Assembly: GCA_024685175.1 (NCBI GenBank)
Contig: JAIKWD010000003.1
Coordinates: 124,001-188,000 of the forward strand
Length of the DNA: 64,000 nucleotides
Source: Bacteroidales bacterium
Lineage (GTDB): Bacteria; Bacteroidota; Bacteroidia; Bacteroidales; WCHB1-69
Direction of reading: 5' to 3'
In this document: piece after piece, positions 9,414 to 19,663 of the stretch
How the letters are laid out: every line of letters begins with the position of its first letter
Position numbering within the stretch: position 1 is the stretch's first letter
Translations under genes and position numbers: made by a program
Notes under the pieces: generated by a model
What the model was told of the DNA's origin: nothing
Seen by the model: the letters and a program-made list of their open reading frames with translations, nothing else
Database searches by the model: none

Positions 9414-9441
9414 TTAGCAATTAGTGGATAGCAGATAGCAG
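9414..9441. repeat. 7-bp-phased degenerate tandem repeat
   Basis: Four contiguous heptamers read TTAGCAA, TTAGTGG, ATAGCAG and ATAGCAG. They lie just upstream of the protease promoter in the gap between the S41 gene and mutS2. The same 7-bp phase and TTAG core appear at two other intergenic places in this window. Confidence 0.6.
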
Positions 9442-9502
9442 ACCACTATTGCCCAATTATGTTTAATAATTCTATTTTTCGGGAACTTTCGTTCTAAGAA
9501 TG

Positions 9503-11971
9503 TTATGTCGTTTTCATTTTCACGACGGTGATACCGCTGCCGCCCATCTCGAGGGCCTCGTCTTGGAAGGCGGCCACATCTTTGCGTTTGTCCAGCTCCT
9601 GACGGGTGATTTGACGCAACACGCCGTTGCCCTTGCCGTGAAGGATGCGGACGAACTGGATGCTGAGCAAGGCGGCTTCGTCAAGATACTCCTCCAAGTT
9701 GGCGATGAGTTCGTCGGCGCGCTGCCCGCGCACATCCAACGTGGAGTTGAAGGCCGCCAGTTTCTTGTTCATCGCCTCGCCGAGGGTGCCTTCGTTGTAG
9801 TGCACCACCCCGCCTCGACGCACTTCGCGCGCCTCCTTCTTGCTGATTTTCGCCAACTTGCGAACATCCGTCTTGAAAGAAATGGAATTGAAGGCGATGG
9901 TGGCGTCGTTGCCGTTGATGGCCGTTACTTCGCCCGTGACCTGCATATCGGCCATAAACACGGAATCGCCCACACGGATGGTGTTGTCCTCCGGCTTCTC
10001 CTCCACCTTCTTCTCTTTGGGCTTGGTCCGTTTGACAGGCACTATGGGCTTGATACTCTCCTCATTTTCGATGGAGGTGATCTCCTTTTTGAGCTCCTCC
10101 TTCAACTTCTGCACGTTTTCGCGAGCCTTTTTGGTCTTCTCGGCATCCGCCTTGGCTTCCTTGATGTCGCGTATCGTTTTCTCTATCACCTTGTTGGCAC
10201 TTTCTACAATCATATTGGCCTGGTTCTTGGCCTTCTGGATGATCTCCTTCCGCTGCTTGTCCAATTCCGTGAACTTGTCGGAATATTCGTCTATCATCTC
10301 CGCCAACTGGTCGTCGGCAGCGCGCACCTGCTTCAAGGTCTTCTCCGTCTCCTGCTGGGCAATCTCGATCTCCTCCAACTTGCGCTCATAGTCAATCTGG
10401 GCAGTGCCCGACTTGGCGATGGCGTTTGTCACAATCTGCTCGTCCAACCCGATGTTGCGGGCGATTTCGTAGGTAAAAGAGCTGCCGGGCTTGCCGATTT
10501 TGAGTTTATAAAGCGGTTGCAGCGCCTTGGTATCGTAGAGCATTGCTCCGTTTTCGGCATTTATATGCGTGTCGGGGAACATCTTGAGGTTGCCGTAATG
10601 GGTCGTGATGATGCCGAATGCCTCGTGCTCGTAGAAACTCTCCAAGATGGCTTCCGCCAAGGCCCCGCCCAACGTCGGTTCCGTACCTGAACCGAACTCA
10701 TCAATCAAAAACAGCGATCTTTTGTTGAGATGCTCATCCATCATCTTCAGGTTGGAGAGATGAGAACTATAAGTACTCAAGTCGTTTTCAATGGATTGCT
10801 CGTCTCCGATGTCGATGAAGATACTATCGAACACGCCCATATCGGAAGTGCTTTGCATTGACACCAGCAGACCGCTTTGCATCATATATTGGAGCAGTCC
10901 CACACATTTGAGGCACACGGACTTGCCGCCCGCGTTCGGGCCCGATATGATCAGGATTCGTTGGCCCTCTTTCAACATAATGTCGAGGGGCACGACTTTT
11001 TTGCTGCTATTCTTCAGGTTGAGGAACAACAGAGGATGAACGGCTTGCTGCCATTCTATGATCTGGGTGTTGTGCAGGTGGGGCAACACGGCATTAATGT
11101 CGATGGCAAAGAGGGCCTTGGCGCGAAGGAAGTCGTAACGGCCCATAATCTGCTGCGCCTCAAGCAACTGGGGCACAAGTGGGCGGATTTGTGCCGACAG
11201 CTCCGCGAGGATGCGCACCACTTCGCGCGAGGCGGCATTCTGCAAGTCCTTGAGTTCATTGTTGGCGTCGAACACTTCCGTGGGCTCGATGAAGACCGTC
11301 TGGCCGGTAGCCGACTCGTCGTGGATGAAGCCCTTGAGCCGACGCTTGTATTGCGCCGCCACGGGAATGCAGAGCCGACCGTTGCGGATGGTCATCTCGG
11401 CATCTTCCTTGACCAATCCGTCCTGTTTGGCGGCGTTCAATATCTTGCGTATTTGCTTGTCAGCCGCCCCGGAAATGCGGTTGATGTCACTCTTGATGCG
11501 ACTCAACTCCTCAGAAGCATTGTCGCGCAACTGCCCTTTCTCGTCCAAGATGCGGTTGATGGCGTTCAACAGATCGCGCTGCACGGGCATATCCTCGCAA
11601 ACACCCCACAAATAAGGATACTTGCCGTCCTGGTGCCGCACCCGAAGATAGACATATATGTTGGTCATCGTGACGATGAAACCACGCAACAAGGCCAACT
11701 CCTCCAACTCGATGTAGGTGCCGTCAACCTGCAAGCGTTTCAACTCCTCGCGCAGATCGTAAAAGTCCTGCGCCGGAAACGGCTCGTCAAACAACACCAT
11801 CTGTCGAAACTCTTCCACACTCTCCAATTCGGGCTGGATAACGTTCAAATCCGTCATCATCGCCATATTGTCCACATATTGTCGACCCAACGCACAAAGG
11901 CAATGCTCCAACAGATGTCGCCGCACAACGGTGAAACCAAGTTTGTCTTCTATATTCTCGGGATAAAGCAC
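9503..11971 (-). CDS. mutS2: MutS2 family ATPase/endonuclease
   Basis: The 822-residue product has the MutS2 layout. A clamp/lever region is followed by the ABC-type ATPase with Walker A GPNAGGKS (344-351) and Walker B LFLIDEFGSGTEP (420-432). A long charged coiled coil occupies about 520-650, and a C-terminal Smr nuclease domain starts at about 750 (LDVRGQRADELI ... VRILHGKGNGVLR). MutS2 proteins lack the mismatch-recognition domain. They have been linked to suppression of recombination and, in Bacillus, to rescue of collided ribosomes. The start is GTG at 11971, chosen because the following LYPENIEDKLGF matches the usual MutS2 N-terminus. No clear promoter box lies upstream. Confidence 0.95.
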   Translation of the reverse strand: MLYPENIEDKLGFTVVRRHLLEHCLCALGRQYVDNMAMMTDLNVIQPELESVEEFRQMVLFDEPFPAQDFYDLREELKRLQVDGTYIELEELALLRGFIVTMTNIYVYLRVRHQDGKYPYLWGVCEDMPVQRDLLNAINRILDEKGQLRDNASEELSRIKSDINRISGAADKQIRKILNAAKQDGLVKEDAEMTIRNGRLCIPVAAQYKRRLKGFIHDESATGQTVFIEPTEVFDANNELKDLQNAASREVVRILAELSAQIRPLVPQLLEAQQIMGRYDFLRAKALFAIDINAVLPHLHNTQIIEWQQAVHPLLFLNLKNSSKKVVPLDIMLKEGQRILIISGPNAGGKSVCLKCVGLLQYMMQSGLLVSMQSTSDMGVFDSIFIDIGDEQSIENDLSTYSSHLSNLKMMDEHLNKRSLFLIDEFGSGTEPTLGGALAEAILESFYEHEAFGIITTHYGNLKMFPDTHINAENGAMLYDTKALQPLYKLKIGKPGSSFTYEIARNIGLDEQIVTNAIAKSGTAQIDYERKLEEIEIAQQETEKTLKQVRAADDQLAEMIDEYSDKFTELDKQRKEIIQKAKNQANMIVESANKVIEKTIRDIKEAKADAEKTKKARENVQKLKEELKKEITSIENEESIKPIVPVKRTKPKEKKVEEKPEDNTIRVGDSVFMADMQVTGEVTAINGNDATIAFNSISFKTDVRKLAKISKKEAREVRRGGVVHYNEGTLGEAMNKKLAAFNSTLDVRGQRADELIANLEEYLDEAALLSIQFVRILHGKGNGVLRQITRQELDKRKDVAAFQDEALEMGGSGITVVKMKTT

Positions 11972-11988
11972 TGGGGATTATTAAATTA

Positions 11989-12072
11989 TTAGACGTATTA
12001 TGTAAGACGTTAGACTTGTGATGTATGATTTTAGATGTATTGATTCATTGGTTCATCGGTTCATCGGATCAT
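11989..12072. repeat. Degenerate phased tandem repeats between mutS2 and miaB
   Basis: From 11989 the sequence falls into heptamers: TTAGACG, TATTATG, TAAGACG, TTAGACT, TGTGATG, TATGATT, TTAGATG. From 12041 it becomes four 8-bp units: TGATTCAT, TGGTTCAT, CGGTTCAT, CGGATCAT. The block fills most of the 117-bp gap. It contains no open frame of note. Confidence 0.65.
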
Positions 12073-12088
12073 TGTTCTTTCCTCATTC

Positions 12089-13399
12089 CTAATTCCCCAA
12101 AAGCGTTGCTCCGGTGCACTCGTTGACGGTCACGTCGATGTACTCGCCGGGTGCATGGTCCCCCTTGGGGAAGATGATAACCTTGTTCTGGCTGTTGCGG
12201 CCGTAGAGATAGTCGTGGGAGCGCTTTGAATAGCCCTCCACTAACACGCGGAACGTCTTGCCGATGTCGCGCTTGTTGCTAATAAGCGACAGCTCACCCT
12301 GGAGCGCGATGATCTCCTCCAATCGACGGGTCTTCTCCTCATCGGGCACATCGTCGGGAAAGCGTTTGGCCGACATTGTGCCGCCGCGCTCAGAGTATTT
12401 GAACATATAGGCATACTCATAGCCCACTTCGCGCATAATGGAAAGCGTCTGTTCGTGGTCTTCCAACGTCTCGCCGCAGAATCCGGCGATGATGTCGGTG
12501 GAGAGGGCGCAGTCGGGCATCGTTTCCTTGATCTTGCGGACTCTGTCGAGGTAGTATTCGCGCGTGTAGACGCGGTTCATCTTCTTGAGCACGGCGTTAC
12601 TGCCCGACTGCACGGGCAGGTGGATGTATTTGCAGATGTTGTCGTATCGGGCAATGGTTTCGATGAGTTCGTCGGAAATATCCTTGGGGTGCGACGTGGC
12701 GAAGCGCACACGCAGGTCGGGCGAGGTTTTGGCCACGACTTCCATCAACTGGGCGAAGGTCATATCCATACCATCATCGTTCCATTTGTACGAGTTGACG
12801 TTCTGGCCAAGCAGGGTCACCTCCTTGTAGCCGTCGCGCAGCAGCTGTTCCACCTCTTGGAGGATGGTCTTGGGATTGCGGCTGCGCTCGCGCCCACGGG
12901 TATAGGGCACCACGCAGTAGGAGCAGAAATTGTTGCATCCGCGCATAATGGACACGAAGGCCGACACGCCATTGAGGTCGTAGCGCACGGGCATAATGTC
13001 CGCATAGGTCTCGTCTTCGGAGAGCAACACGTTGAAGCGCAACTGTCCCTTAGCCGACTCTTCGATGAGTTGGGGCAGGGAGCGGTAGGCATCCGGACCG
13101 GCGATGAAGTTGAGGATGGGTTCGCTGTGAAACAGTTCCTCTTTCATCCGCTCAGCCATACAGCCCAACAGGCCCACCTGCAAGTGCGGGCGTTTCCGCT
13201 TGAGGGCCTCCAGCTCGCGCAGGCGCTTGTGGATGCGCTGCTCGGCCTTGTCTCGGATGGAACAGGTATTGATGAGGATGAGGTCGGCATCCTGCACGTC
13301 GATGCACAACTCGTATTGGTCTTTCAAAATAGCCGCCACCACCTCGCTGTCGGCGAAGTTCATCTGGCAACCGTATGTCTCTATGTACAACTTTTTCAC
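12089..13399 (-). CDS. miaB: tRNA-2-methylthio-N6-dimethylallyladenosine synthase
   Basis: This radical-SAM methylthiotransferase adds the 2-methylthio group to i6A37 of tRNAs reading UNN codons. From the chosen GTG start the product is 436 residues. The N-terminal UPF0004 domain has cluster cysteines C11, C46 and C80 (ETYGCQMN, NTCSIRD, GLLGCMAE). The radical-SAM motif CNNFCSYC has C155, C159 and C162, and a C-terminal TRAM domain follows. The frame stays open upstream to a GTG at 13465, but that extension would translate through a strong terminator hairpin and a promoter box. The GTG at 13399, immediately before KKLYIETYGCQMN, is therefore the better start. Confidence 0.95.
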   Translation of the reverse strand: MKKLYIETYGCQMNFADSEVVAAILKDQYELCIDVQDADLILINTCSIRDKAEQRIHKRLRELEALKRKRPHLQVGLLGCMAERMKEELFHSEPILNFIAGPDAYRSLPQLIEESAKGQLRFNVLLSEDETYADIMPVRYDLNGVSAFVSIMRGCNNFCSYCVVPYTRGRERSRNPKTILQEVEQLLRDGYKEVTLLGQNVNSYKWNDDGMDMTFAQLMEVVAKTSPDLRVRFATSHPKDISDELIETIARYDNICKYIHLPVQSGSNAVLKKMNRVYTREYYLDRVRKIKETMPDCALSTDIIAGFCGETLEDHEQTLSIMREVGYEYAYMFKYSERGGTMSAKRFPDDVPDEEKTRRLEEIIALQGELSLISNKRDIGKTFRVLVEGYSKRSHDYLYGRNSQNKVIIFPKGDHAPGEYIDVTVNECTGATLLGN

Positions 13400-13404
13400 G
13401 GCGG

Positions 13405-13412
13405 CAAAATTA
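13405..13412 (-). promoter_or_regulatory. -7 promoter box for miaB, very close to the start codon
   Basis: The minus strand reads TAATTTTG, matching TAnnTTTG, and ends only 5 nt before the GTG start of miaB. With the usual 4-8 nt from box to transcription start, the mRNA would begin at or next to the start codon. Confidence 0.55.
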
Positions 13413-13450
13413 CAAAAAAAAGTAGAGGCGCACGTCGGTGTGCCTCTACT
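13413..13450 (-). terminator. Rho-independent terminator of the adhesin-like gene
   Basis: A 13-bp stem (13421-13433 paired with 13438-13450, one G-T wobble, loop GTCG) is followed on the minus strand by a run of eight T. It lies 46 nt beyond the stop codon of the upstream adhesin-like gene and directly in front of the miaB promoter. Confidence 0.9.
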
Positions 13451-13496
13451 AAGAACATCCAACACGGATGTTAGAATTTAATTCGTCAACGACAAA

Positions 13497-14285
13497 TTAT
13501 TTCTTGATGAATTTCTTGGAAACGCCGTTCAAGCTGATAACATAAACACCGCTTTCAAGGTCGCTGATGTTGAGATCAGCAGAACCATTCACCATGTCGG
13601 TCATAACAACTTGACCAACGATGTTGGTGATAACCACTTGGCCTTCGCCAGCCACTCTCAAGTTGGAAGTAGCAGGGTTCGGAGAAATAGCGAAGTAGGG
13701 AGCTTCGTTATCTTCAACGCCGACATTACCGCAAGAAACGGTCACATCGTCAAGTTCGAACCAATACATATCAGAGCAATCATAATGTTTGAAAGCGATA
13801 TAAACGTTTCCAGTGTATGCTGCCAAAGAGATGTATTTCTCTTGCCATGCAGCTTGATCCTTGGAGGGAGAGAAGGTCTCGGAATAGACTTCGGTGAAAT
13901 CAGCAGGATTGGTGCCCGTGGTAGAAACAAACACGCCCCAATGCTCGGCAGGATAAGAAGCGTCTTGAGCGGTTACATACAACTTCACAACAGCACCTGA
14001 AGTGAGGTTCAACTGAGGAGTGATAAGATAGTTATCGGGATACAAAACACTTTGGGTGCTGTTGTCATAGGATTGTGAATATGCACAACTCGTACTTCCG
14101 TTGTGGCCATAACCATCACCTAAAATATCGGCGGTACTACCCCACTCAAAACCATCACCATCATTATCGATGACAGTCCAATTGGAAGGAATTCCATTCT
14201 CAAAATCTTCAGTTAACACAACATTTTGAGCGTTAACTGCTACTACTGCAAAGCATACAGCTAAAATTGTAAAAAGTTTTTTCAT
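13497..14285 (-). CDS. Secreted choice-of-anchor/cleaved-adhesin domain protein with T9SS sorting domain
   Basis: The 262-residue product starts with a signal peptide ending near VNAQ (about 20). Residues 25-190 form a choice-of-anchor J or cleaved-adhesin-like beta domain (LTEDFENGIPSNWTVIDNDG, then YLITPQLNL and WFELDDVTV). The last 75 residues are a type A T9SS sorting domain (FAISPNPATSNLRV ... GVYVISLNGVSKKFIKK). It should therefore cross the inner membrane by Sec and the outer membrane through the SprA-type translocon, whose gene lies at the right edge of the window. The ligand or enzymatic role is unknown. The gene is monocistronic, with its own promoter and terminator. Confidence 0.9.
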   Translation of the reverse strand: MKKLFTILAVCFAVVAVNAQNVVLTEDFENGIPSNWTVIDNDGDGFEWGSTADILGDGYGHNGSTSCAYSQSYDNSTQSVLYPDNYLITPQLNLTSGAVVKLYVTAQDASYPAEHWGVFVSTTGTNPADFTEVYSETFSPSKDQAAWQEKYISLAAYTGNVYIAFKHYDCSDMYWFELDDVTVSCGNVGVEDNEAPYFAISPNPATSNLRVAGEGQVVITNIVGQVVMTDMVNGSADLNISDLESGVYVISLNGVSKKFIKK

Positions 14286-14321
14286 AATTATGAATTTTGG
14301 TTAATAAATTAATTTACGCGG

Positions 14322-14329
14322 CAAAGATA
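14322..14329 (-). promoter_or_regulatory. -7 promoter box for the adhesin-like gene
   Basis: The minus strand reads TATCTTTG, 36 nt upstream of the ATG at 14285. Confidence 0.65.
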
Positions 14330-14421
14330 TATTTTTTTTTATAATGTCGAGATCAACAATAGAAATAGAGAGAAAAAAAACAAAAAAGTTTAAAGGACTT
14401 ATTGATATAAAAGATATTTCG

Positions 14422-15432
14422 CTAGAGTTGTCTTTTCCTGTTTCTCAAGATATCAATAGCCAAGTATATGGCGTTTCGCATGGATTGCCCGTTAGCCACA
14501 TTCTTACCAGCGATGTCATACGCAGTGCCATGGGCAGGGGAAGTCCGCACTATGGGAAGGCCAGCCGTAAAGTTCACACCCTCGCTTCCAAGAATCTTGA
14601 AAGGAATCATACCTTGGTCGTGGTACATAGCCAAAACCGCATCGTACTTCCGGTACTGTCCGGCAGCAAAAAAGCCATCGGCAGGGAACGGGCCAAACGC
14701 ATTAATCTTTTGCTCAAAAGCCATCTCAATGGCAGGATGAATGACTTCTTGCTCCTCTTTTCCCAAAAGTCCGCCATCCCCAGCATGAGGATTAAGGGCC
14801 AAAACCGCAATCTTCGGATTATCAAGGGCGAAGTCTTGGCGTAGAGATTGATTGAGAACTTCCAGCTTTTTAAGAATCAATTCTTTGGTTATGACATGGG
14901 AAACATTACTGATAGGTTCATGGTTAGTCACAAAACCCACCTTCAAATCTTCGGCCACCATCATCATCATGGCTTTGTTTTCGCCACCGAAATAGTGTTC
15001 AAAGAATTCCGTTTGACCAGGAAACTGAAACTTGTCCGACTGAATATTATTCTTGTTAACAGGTGCCGTAACTATAGCATCTAATTGTTTGTTTTTCAGA
15101 TCTTTGCCTGCCATAATAAGGGCTCTCTCGGCCATTTGGCCAGCCACTTTGGTAGAAGTTCCCAAATCAATCTTCACTTCATCTTCAATCAAGTTAAGCA
15201 GATTAGGACGTTTCAGGGAAGGTTGTTCCACATTCTTGATGAATTGGAAGGAGAAGTCTGGCATCTCCAAATATTTACGGTGATATGAGGCCACTTTGGC
15301 CAAGCCGTATACGATAGGTATGCAAAGATCGAGCATGGCATGATCCGCCAGTGCCTTTATGATGACTTCGTAACCAATTCCATTGATGTCTCCGTGTGTG
15401 ATACCTATCTTATAAAGTTGATTTTCAGCCAT
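14422..15432 (-). CDS. pdxA: 4-hydroxythreonine-4-phosphate dehydrogenase
   Basis: The 336-residue protein is the NAD-dependent PdxA of the DXP-dependent pyridoxal-phosphate pathway. Family markers are the N-terminal KIGITHGDINGIGYEVIIKA, the metal-binding LNPHAGDGGLLGKEE region and the C-terminal AMYHDQGMIPFKILG ... TSPAHGTAYDIAGK. The length is normal for the family. It follows infB by 14 nt on the same strand, so it is probably the last gene of the nusA-infB-pdxA transcript. This window also holds a PLP-dependent aminotransferase that would use the product. Confidence 0.95.
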   Translation of the reverse strand: MAENQLYKIGITHGDINGIGYEVIIKALADHAMLDLCIPIVYGLAKVASYHRKYLEMPDFSFQFIKNVEQPSLKRPNLLNLIEDEVKIDLGTSTKVAGQMAERALIMAGKDLKNKQLDAIVTAPVNKNNIQSDKFQFPGQTEFFEHYFGGENKAMMMMVAEDLKVGFVTNHEPISNVSHVITKELILKKLEVLNQSLRQDFALDNPKIAVLALNPHAGDGGLLGKEEQEVIHPAIEMAFEQKINAFGPFPADGFFAAGQYRKYDAVLAMYHDQGMIPFKILGSEGVNFTAGLPIVRTSPAHGTAYDIAGKNVANGQSMRNAIYLAIDILRNRKRQL

Positions 15433-15446
15433 AATGAGTTTTGGAA

Positions 15447-18245
15447 TTATTTATTAGCGTTATAGGCAACCTCATATTCTTCGTAGCCTTCGATGATGTC
15501 GCCAACTTTGATATCATTACATCCATCGATATTCAAACCGCAATCCTGTCCGGCGGTAACTTCTTTGACGTCGTCTTTGAAACGACGGAGGGAACCGAGT
15601 TTGCCGGTATAGATAACGATGCCGTCGCGGATGAGGCGAATGCGGGTAGAGCGTTGCAGTTTGCCGTCGAGCACCATACAACCGGCCACATTACCCACTT
15701 TGGAGATGTGGAACACCTCACGAATCTCGATGTTACAGACCACTTTTTCGCGGATCTCCGGCGTGTGCATACCTGCGATAGCCTCTTTGATCTCGTTGAT
15801 GGCGGTATAAATAATAGAATATGTACGGATATCGATTTGTTCGGCCTCGGCCATCTTGCGTGCTCCGGCGGTAGGTCTCACCTGGAAAGCCACTATCAAG
15901 GCGTTGGAGGCAGTAGCCAGCATGACGTCCGTTTCGGTGACGGCACCCACGGACTTGTGGATGACGTTGACCTGCACCTGCTCGGTAGAGAGCTTGAGCA
16001 AAGAGTCGGCGAGTGCTTCCACAGAGCCGTCCACGTCGCCCTTGACGATAATGTTGAGCTCCTTGAAATCGCCGATGGCGATACGACGACCGATCTCTTC
16101 GAGGGTGATATGCTTTTGGGTACGCAATCCCATCTCGCGGGCAAGACGGGCACGCTTGGTGGCTGCGGAGCGAGCTTCCTGCTCTGTATCGCAAACCTTG
16201 AAGGCATCGCCAGCCTGCGGAGCTCCGTTCAAACCCAGCAACAATACCGGGGTGGCGGGACCGGCAGACTTGAGCGGCTGGTTACGTTCGTTGAACATAG
16301 CCTTGACCCTGCCAAAACAACTACCCGCCAAAATGGGATCACCAATAGACAATGTGCCGTTCTGGACCAAGACCTTGGCCACATAGCCACGTCCCTTGTC
16401 CAAAGAAGACTCGATAACTGCACCCACACCATTGCGGTTCGGATTGGCCTTGAGGTTCAGCATTTCAGCCTCCAGCAACACCTTTTCCAACAGCTCGTTC
16501 ACATGGTCACCATGTTTGGCGTCAATAGCCTGGCATTGGTATTTTCCGCCCCAGTCTTCAACCAAGATGTTCATGTTGGCGAGTTCCTCTTTGATTTTGT
16601 CGGGATTAGCATTGGGCTTGTCTATCTTGGTGATGGCAAACACCATGGGAACGCCAGCGGCCTGCGCGTGGTTGATAGCCTCAATGGTCTGCGGCATCAC
16701 GGCGTCGTCGGCTGCAATGACGATGATACACAAGTCCGTGATCTTGGCACCACGGGCACGCATAGCCGTAAAGGCTTCGTGACCCGGCGTATCGAGAAAC
16801 GTGATCTTACGTCCATCAGGCAGCTGCACCAGATAAGCACCAATGTGTTGGGTAATGCCACCCGCCTCACCAGCAATGACGTTGGTTTTGCGGATGTAGT
16901 CCAACAAGGAGGTCTTACCATGGTCGACGTGACCCATGACGGTGATGATCGGATGACGAGGTATCAGATCTTCGGGATTATCCTCAGCCTCTGCATTCGT
17001 CTCTTCGGCGTCAGCACCAATAAACTCCACTTGGAAGCCAAACTCCTCGGCCAATAACGAGATGGTCTCGGCATCCAAACGTTGATTAATGGACACGAAA
17101 AGACCAATGCTCATACATGTCGCGATGATCTCATTCACCGGCTTGTTCATCAAGGTGGCCAACTCGTTAGCGGTGATGAACTCCGTGACTTTCAAAATCT
17201 TCTGGTTCTCGAGCTCTTGCAACTCTTGCTCTTCCATACGCTCGTGGATGAGCTGACGTTTTTCTTTCCTACGTTTTGAAGCCTTGGTCTTACCTGCTGG
17301 CTCAAGACGTTGTTTTGTCTCGCGGATACGACGTTGAATATCCTCGGGAGAAATTTCCACCTTTTCGGGTTCTGCCTTCTTCTCATCTTTAAAGCCGGCT
17401 TTTACGCCTGCTTGTTTGAGGATTCTCTTTCTCTTTTTCTTCTTGTCCGCATTTTGAGCAGCCTCTTGACGTTTTGGTTCCTTAGTCCGTTCTTTTTCCA
17501 CAGGTAATTCTATTTTACCCATGATCTTCGGACCTTGGATTTTCTCCACGCGGGTTTCGATAAATTCAACCTTACGTTCGGGTTCTTTTGGGGCCGGGGT
17601 TTCAACAACTTCCTCTTCTGGAATCTCCTCAACAGGCACTTCTTCCACCTCGGGTTCAACCTTCTTGGTGGATTTCTTTTTCTTGCCTTTCAGCTCGTCC
17701 ACATCAAGTTTATCAATAACCTTGGGTTGTTCAAGTTGAGTAACCACCGTGGGTATATGTTCTGGCTCTTTCTTCGTCTTGGCGGGAGCGGCTTCCTTTT
17801 CGACCTCTTTTTCTTCTTTGGCTTGGGTTTTGGTCTTTTTCTTCGGAGTCAACTCCTCCAAATCGATCTTACCCATCACTTTGGGCGAAGGCACCTCAGT
17901 TTCAATATGCTGAGGAGTGCTAATCGTGGTGTTTTTGATAATGAGGGCATCGACTTCTACAGGTTCTTCAACCTCTTCCGCTCTCTCCTCTTTGGTTTTG
18001 GCCTCACCTTTAGACTTGGCGTTGAAAGTACCGATATCAATCTTGTCGGCTTCAGCCTTGACCAACTTTTCCCCGGCAAACTCTTGCAACAAGATATCGT
18101 ACATCTCAGCCGTGAGCTTGGCATTGGGATTCTCCTCAATATCCAAGTTCTTTTTCTTGAATAATGCCGTAATAGTGCTAATGGAGACATTAAATTCTCC
18201 GGCGGCTTTTCCTAGGCGTGGTATTTTTCTTTTTTCCTCTGGCAT
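15447..18245 (-). CDS. infB: Translation initiation factor IF-2
   Basis: The 932-residue product has a short N-terminal helical domain (residues 1-55). A long charged linker (about 60-345) carries repeated pieces: [12 protein letters not shown] at 121, [12 protein letters not shown] at 174 and [10 protein letters not shown] at 239. The IF2-N domain follows, then the GTPase core with G1 GHVDHGKT (438-445), DTPGHE and NKID-type motifs, and the C-terminal fMet-tRNA-binding domains. IF-2 positions initiator tRNA on the 30S subunit. It follows nusA by 35 nt, the standard bacterial order. Confidence 0.97.
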   Translation of the reverse strand: MPEEKRKIPRLGKAAGEFNVSISTITALFKKKNLDIEENPNAKLTAEMYDILLQEFAGEKLVKAEADKIDIGTFNAKSKGEAKTKEERAEEVEEPVEVDALIIKNTTISTPQHIETEVPSPKVMGKIDLEELTPKKKTKTQAKEEKEVEKEAAPAKTKKEPEHIPTVVTQLEQPKVIDKLDVDELKGKKKKSTKKVEPEVEEVPVEEIPEEEVVETPAPKEPERKVEFIETRVEKIQGPKIMGKIELPVEKERTKEPKRQEAAQNADKKKKRKRILKQAGVKAGFKDEKKAEPEKVEISPEDIQRRIRETKQRLEPAGKTKASKRRKEKRQLIHERMEEQELQELENQKILKVTEFITANELATLMNKPVNEIIATCMSIGLFVSINQRLDAETISLLAEEFGFQVEFIGADAEETNAEAEDNPEDLIPRHPIITVMGHVDHGKTSLLDYIRKTNVIAGEAGGITQHIGAYLVQLPDGRKITFLDTPGHEAFTAMRARGAKITDLCIIVIAADDAVMPQTIEAINHAQAAGVPMVFAITKIDKPNANPDKIKEELANMNILVEDWGGKYQCQAIDAKHGDHVNELLEKVLLEAEMLNLKANPNRNGVGAVIESSLDKGRGYVAKVLVQNGTLSIGDPILAGSCFGRVKAMFNERNQPLKSAGPATPVLLLGLNGAPQAGDAFKVCDTEQEARSAATKRARLAREMGLRTQKHITLEEIGRRIAIGDFKELNIIVKGDVDGSVEALADSLLKLSTEQVQVNVIHKSVGAVTETDVMLATASNALIVAFQVRPTAGARKMAEAEQIDIRTYSIIYTAINEIKEAIAGMHTPEIREKVVCNIEIREVFHISKVGNVAGCMVLDGKLQRSTRIRLIRDGIVIYTGKLGSLRRFKDDVKEVTAGQDCGLNIDGCNDIKVGDIIEGYEEYEVAYNANK

Positions 18246-18280
18246 ATTATTTATTATAACTTTCGAGTGAATTTCGATGT

Positions 18281-19546
18281 TTATTGTTGTTCTGTTTCGT
18301 CTTCGTTAATATCAAGTTCTTCTTTTACTGCTGCGATCATGGCGTCAACGGTTTCCTCTTCAAGGTCGGTACGCTTGATGAGTTCGTCGCGGTCAATGGC
18401 GAGTACGCTCTTGGCAGTGTCACAACCAATATTAAGGAAAGCGTCAATAACCCATTGATCGAATTCGTCGACGAACTCGGTCAAAGGCACGTCTTCTTCT
18501 TGGTCAACGTCATCGCGGAACACGTCGATTTCATAACCGGAAATCTTAGAAGCCAATTTGATGTTATAGCCACCCTTGCCGATAGCGTATGAGACTTGGT
18601 CGGCTTTCATGTATACATTGGCCATCTTATTCTCTTCATCCAGCTCTATGGCCGTGATTTCAGCTGGGCTAAGAGCACGTTTTATGAGCAGTTCCTTATT
18701 GGCAGTATAATTAATAATGTCTATGTTCTCGTTACGAAGCTCGCGGACGATGCTGTGGATACGGCTACCCTTCATGCCGACGCAAGCGCCGACGGGATCG
18801 ATACGATCGTCGCCAGACTCCACTAGGACCTTGGCGCGTTCTCCCGGGGCACGCACCACATTGCGGATGGTGATAAGTCCATCGTAAATCTCGGGAATTT
18901 CGGTCTCCATCAAACGCTCCAGGAACATCGGAGAAGTTCTGGAGATGATAATGCGAGGCGTGGAAGACTGGACCTCGACGCGCAACACCACCGCGGTAAG
19001 AGAATCGCCTTTCTTATAGCGGTCGGCAGGAATTTGTTCGGACTTGGGCAGTACCAATTCCACGTGGTCTTCGTCCAACACCAAAATCTCTTTTCTCCAT
19101 ACTTGGTTAACCTCACCCGTGATGAGCTCGCCCACTCGATGTTCATATTTTTTATAGATGACATCCTTTTCATACTCCATAATCTTGGAGCTGAGATTTT
19201 GACGGATAGCAAGGATTTCGCGACGAGCGAAGTCTGACAAATGAATATTCTCCACAACTTCCTCACCTATCTCAAAGTCGGGTTCGATCTTGATAGCGTC
19301 CGACAAAGCAATCTGATTGCCTTCGTCTTCCACCTCTCCGTCTTCCACAATCTCGCGGGTGTGTTGAATTTCCAAGTCGCCACGGTCCACGTTGACGATA
19401 ATGTCGAACTGAGCATCCGGGCCATATTTTTTTAGCAAGGCTGCGCGGAACACATCATCCAAGATGTGCATCAGCGTCTCACGGTCTATGCTTTTGGATT
19501 CTTTGAACTCCGCAAAGGTGTCGATAAGATTAACATGTTCTTCCAT
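18281..19546 (-). CDS. nusA: Transcription termination/antitermination protein NusA
   Basis: The 421-residue product has the NusA N-terminal domain ([21 protein letters not shown]), an S1 domain (about 130-200) and two KH domains that include [23 protein letters not shown] and [14 protein letters not shown] motifs. A short acidic tail follows, without the AR repeats of the E. coli protein. It binds RNA polymerase and modulates pausing. The usual upstream neighbour rimP is missing: the next feature upstream is tRNA-Gln and its terminator. No convincing TAnnTTTG box is visible in the 117 bp between that terminator and the start codon. Confidence 0.96.
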   Translation of the reverse strand: MEEHVNLIDTFAEFKESKSIDRETLMHILDDVFRAALLKKYGPDAQFDIIVNVDRGDLEIQHTREIVEDGEVEDEGNQIALSDAIKIEPDFEIGEEVVENIHLSDFARREILAIRQNLSSKIMEYEKDVIYKKYEHRVGELITGEVNQVWRKEILVLDEDHVELVLPKSEQIPADRYKKGDSLTAVVLRVEVQSSTPRIIISRTSPMFLERLMETEIPEIYDGLITIRNVVRAPGERAKVLVESGDDRIDPVGACVGMKGSRIHSIVRELRNENIDIINYTANKELLIKRALSPAEITAIELDEENKMANVYMKADQVSYAIGKGGYNIKLASKISGYEIDVFRDDVDQEEDVPLTEFVDEFDQWVIDAFLNIGCDTAKSVLAIDRDELIKRTDLEEETVDAMIAAVKEELDINEDETEQQ

Positions 19547-19663
19547 TGTTGTCGTTTTTTTACTTTATTCTTTTCTTTTTTTGTTCTTTATGAATGTCGT
19601 CTTTCCATAAGTGCCCGGCGGACGACGACAACCCCGTCGGAGCATCTCTACGATTCAGAGGCA
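19547..19663. other. nusA leader region without a recognisable gene
   Basis: The region has an AT-rich stretch next to nusA and a GC-rich block at about 19610-19645 (CCCGGCGGACGACGAC and CCCCGTCGG). There is no rimP reading frame and no clear promoter box. The nusA promoter may be atypical, or transcription may read through from the tRNA. Confidence 0.4.

Noticed and set aside
7982..9424. Plus-strand open frame of 480 codons
   Set aside because: Antisense to the S41 protease, whose signal peptide, PDZ and Ser-Lys dyad are clear.
9371..9502. Mobile-element scar between the S41 and mutS2 genes
   Set aside because: No transposase fragment, terminal inverted repeat or target-site duplication is visible. 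The region is better described as a decayed heptamer repeat plus promoter.
13463..13465. Upstream GTG for miaB
   Set aside because: It would make the protein start inside a terminator hairpin that belongs to the previous gene.
15441..17057. Plus-strand open frame of 538 codons
   Set aside because: Antisense shadow of the IF-2 GTPase domain. The long open frame follows from codon bias of infB and has no domain signature.
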